From Parachlamydiales bacterium (GTDB taxonomy: Bacteria > Chlamydiota > Chlamydiia > Chlamydiales > Rhabdochlamydiaceae), in the NCBI GenBank assembly GCA_020050965.1, contig JAGVJV010000293.1:1-5798 (forward strand): DNA of 5,798 nt, written 5' to 3'. The position numbers were made by a program, and so were the translations under genes. The notes below the pieces were generated by a model. It was not told the DNA's origin, made no database searches, and saw nothing but the letters and a program-made list of their open reading frames with translations. The stretch's first letter is position 1. Each line of letters starts with the position of its first letter. Shown piece after piece: positions 4,992-5,798 of the stretch.

Positions 4992-5798
4992 ATGATTTCA
5001 ATTAAGGAATTAATTCCCCGTGGGGAAGCTAAAATAGATAAAAAATCACTTCCGGGTGACATAAAAAAGCACATTGGGGTGATTAGCTTGGCCATTGCGG
5101 CGATCCAAGCTTTCATTCGAGGAGATACCCTCGATCCTTTGGTGGGGGAAAATGCCTGCCAGATCCGTGCTGCTTATTACTGTGCTCAAGCTGCAGATCC
5201 GAAGGTCATAGAATCTTTGGAGCAGGTTGTCCCTAAATTGGAGGAGCTCATCCAGCAGAATTCTGTCTCCTTGGCTCTCGAAGTTCCTTCCGCCTTAGCT
5301 CCAATTTTCTACGGGTATATTTTGACCGTCACCAAAGACTCAAATCTTTCAATTGAGAAGAAAGAGCTCAAACTTGTCGAGGCTAACGACCCGAAAAAAT
5401 TGGTTGGGCTCACTACAGGTGGTGCTAGAGAATTGATCAAGCATGCGAGGCGTCAGTTGTCAGCAAGGTCGGTGCAATATCTCCAAGAGGAGGCGAGGAG
5501 GCTTGATATTCCAGGTCCTGAAGGGATCTTGGAAGATTCAATGGGATTAAAAACCGCTCCTGCATCGCCTGGAATGAAGATTCTTCTCACGAGCATGAAA
5601 GTCAATGGGACCATCATCGCTCTTAAAAATCGGATCAGGGATGAAGAAGGGCAGGAGAGGGGGCAGGTGACCCTTTTATATAAACCTGATGGAGAAAAGC
5701 GGAGTTACCAGGTCATCGAAGATCCGCAAAGTGTTGATCGAAATTGCACGGCAATGGTCATCGAAGCGGTCTCTATTTCGGCAAATCATCGCTCTGAA
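4992..5798 (+). CDS. Hypothetical protein, 3' end beyond the window
   Basis: From ATG at 4992 the frame is open for 269 codons to the end of the window with no stop, so the gene is real but incomplete. GGAG at 4983-4986, five bases upstream, serves as ribosome-binding site. The nearby ATG at 4981 is not the start, since it meets TGA after four codons. I do not recognise a family. The protein starts with a charged segment (MISIKELIPRGEAKIDKK). A moderately hydrophobic helix follows at 28-42 (IGVISLAIAAIQAFI), then an alanine-rich helical region at 55-92 and a basic helical stretch at 145-171. A possibly beta-rich part from 195 on ends near NCTAMVIEAVSISA. No signal peptide, cysteine cluster or nucleotide-binding motif is visible. 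Sampled lines have about 46% G+C, like the HAD gene. It probably depends on the promoter at 4632-4661 and its long leader. A lineage-specific cytosolic or secreted protein are both open. Confidence 0.85.
   Translation, partial: MISIKELIPRGEAKIDKKSLPGDIKKHIGVISLAIAAIQAFIRGDTLDPLVGENACQIRAAYYCAQAADPKVIESLEQVVPKLEELIQQNSVSLALEVPSALAPIFYGYILTVTKDSNLSIEKKELKLVEANDPKKLVGLTTGGARELIKHARRQLSARSVQYLQEEARRLDIPGPEGILEDSMGLKTAPASPGMKILLTSMKVNGTIIALKNRIRDEEGQERGQVTLLYKPDGEKRSYQVIEDPQSVDRNCTAMVIEAVSISANHRSE

Noticed and set aside
4981..4995. ATG at 4981 as the start of the terminal gene
   Set aside because: It reaches TGA after four codons; its bases overlap the ribosome-binding site of the ATG at 4992.

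Overview
The window is ordinary-looking bacterial chromosome with one compositionally foreign insert. No rRNA, tRNA, transposase or CRISPR array is visible. Gene content (RecQ-family helicase with a fused ComF-like domain, DMT exporter, HAD phosphatase, ATPase_2/DUF234 protein), short AT-rich spacers and sigma70-type promoter hexamers fit a Gram-negative bacterium of moderate GC. My tentative guess is an environmental Chlamydiae or a similar intracellular lineage, but nothing here proves it.

Left part (1-997, plus strand): the C-terminal end of a drug/metabolite (EamA-type) transporter, then 28 bp later a HAD-superfamily phosphatase/phosphoglucomutase-like enzyme with all four catalytic motifs. 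They are probably co-transcribed. Middle (980-2434, minus strand): a 484-aa ATPase_2/DUF234 protein, a P-loop ATPase joined to a C-terminal PD-(D/E)XK nuclease-like domain. It converges on the HAD gene, overlaps its last 18 bp, and is far more AT-rich than its surroundings. Its promoter region (2435-2553) holds an unusual inverted repeat made of two palindromes centred on AAATGT/ACATTT. Then comes a 677-aa RecQ helicase (2554-4587, minus) of the RqlH type, with a RecQ core, a four-cysteine zinc site and a C-terminal ComF-like phosphoribosyltransferase homology domain.

Right part (4588-5798): an AT-rich divergent control region. A palindromic TATAATTATA can serve as the -10 element in both directions, leftward for recQ and rightward for a roughly 325-nt leader. 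That leader contains a possible 38-aa small ORF with a Shine-Dalgarno sequence and a 60-nt hairpin. It leads into a protein-coding gene (from 4992) that runs off the window and matches no family I know.

How the parts work together: the helicase and the ATPase-nuclease lie in tandem on the same strand and could form a DNA-processing or defence pair. However, the 119-bp spacer, separate control signals and very different base composition argue that the ATPase gene arrived independently. The most interesting unexplained items are the inverted-repeat operator-like region, the structured leader with its small ORF, and the unrecognised terminal gene.
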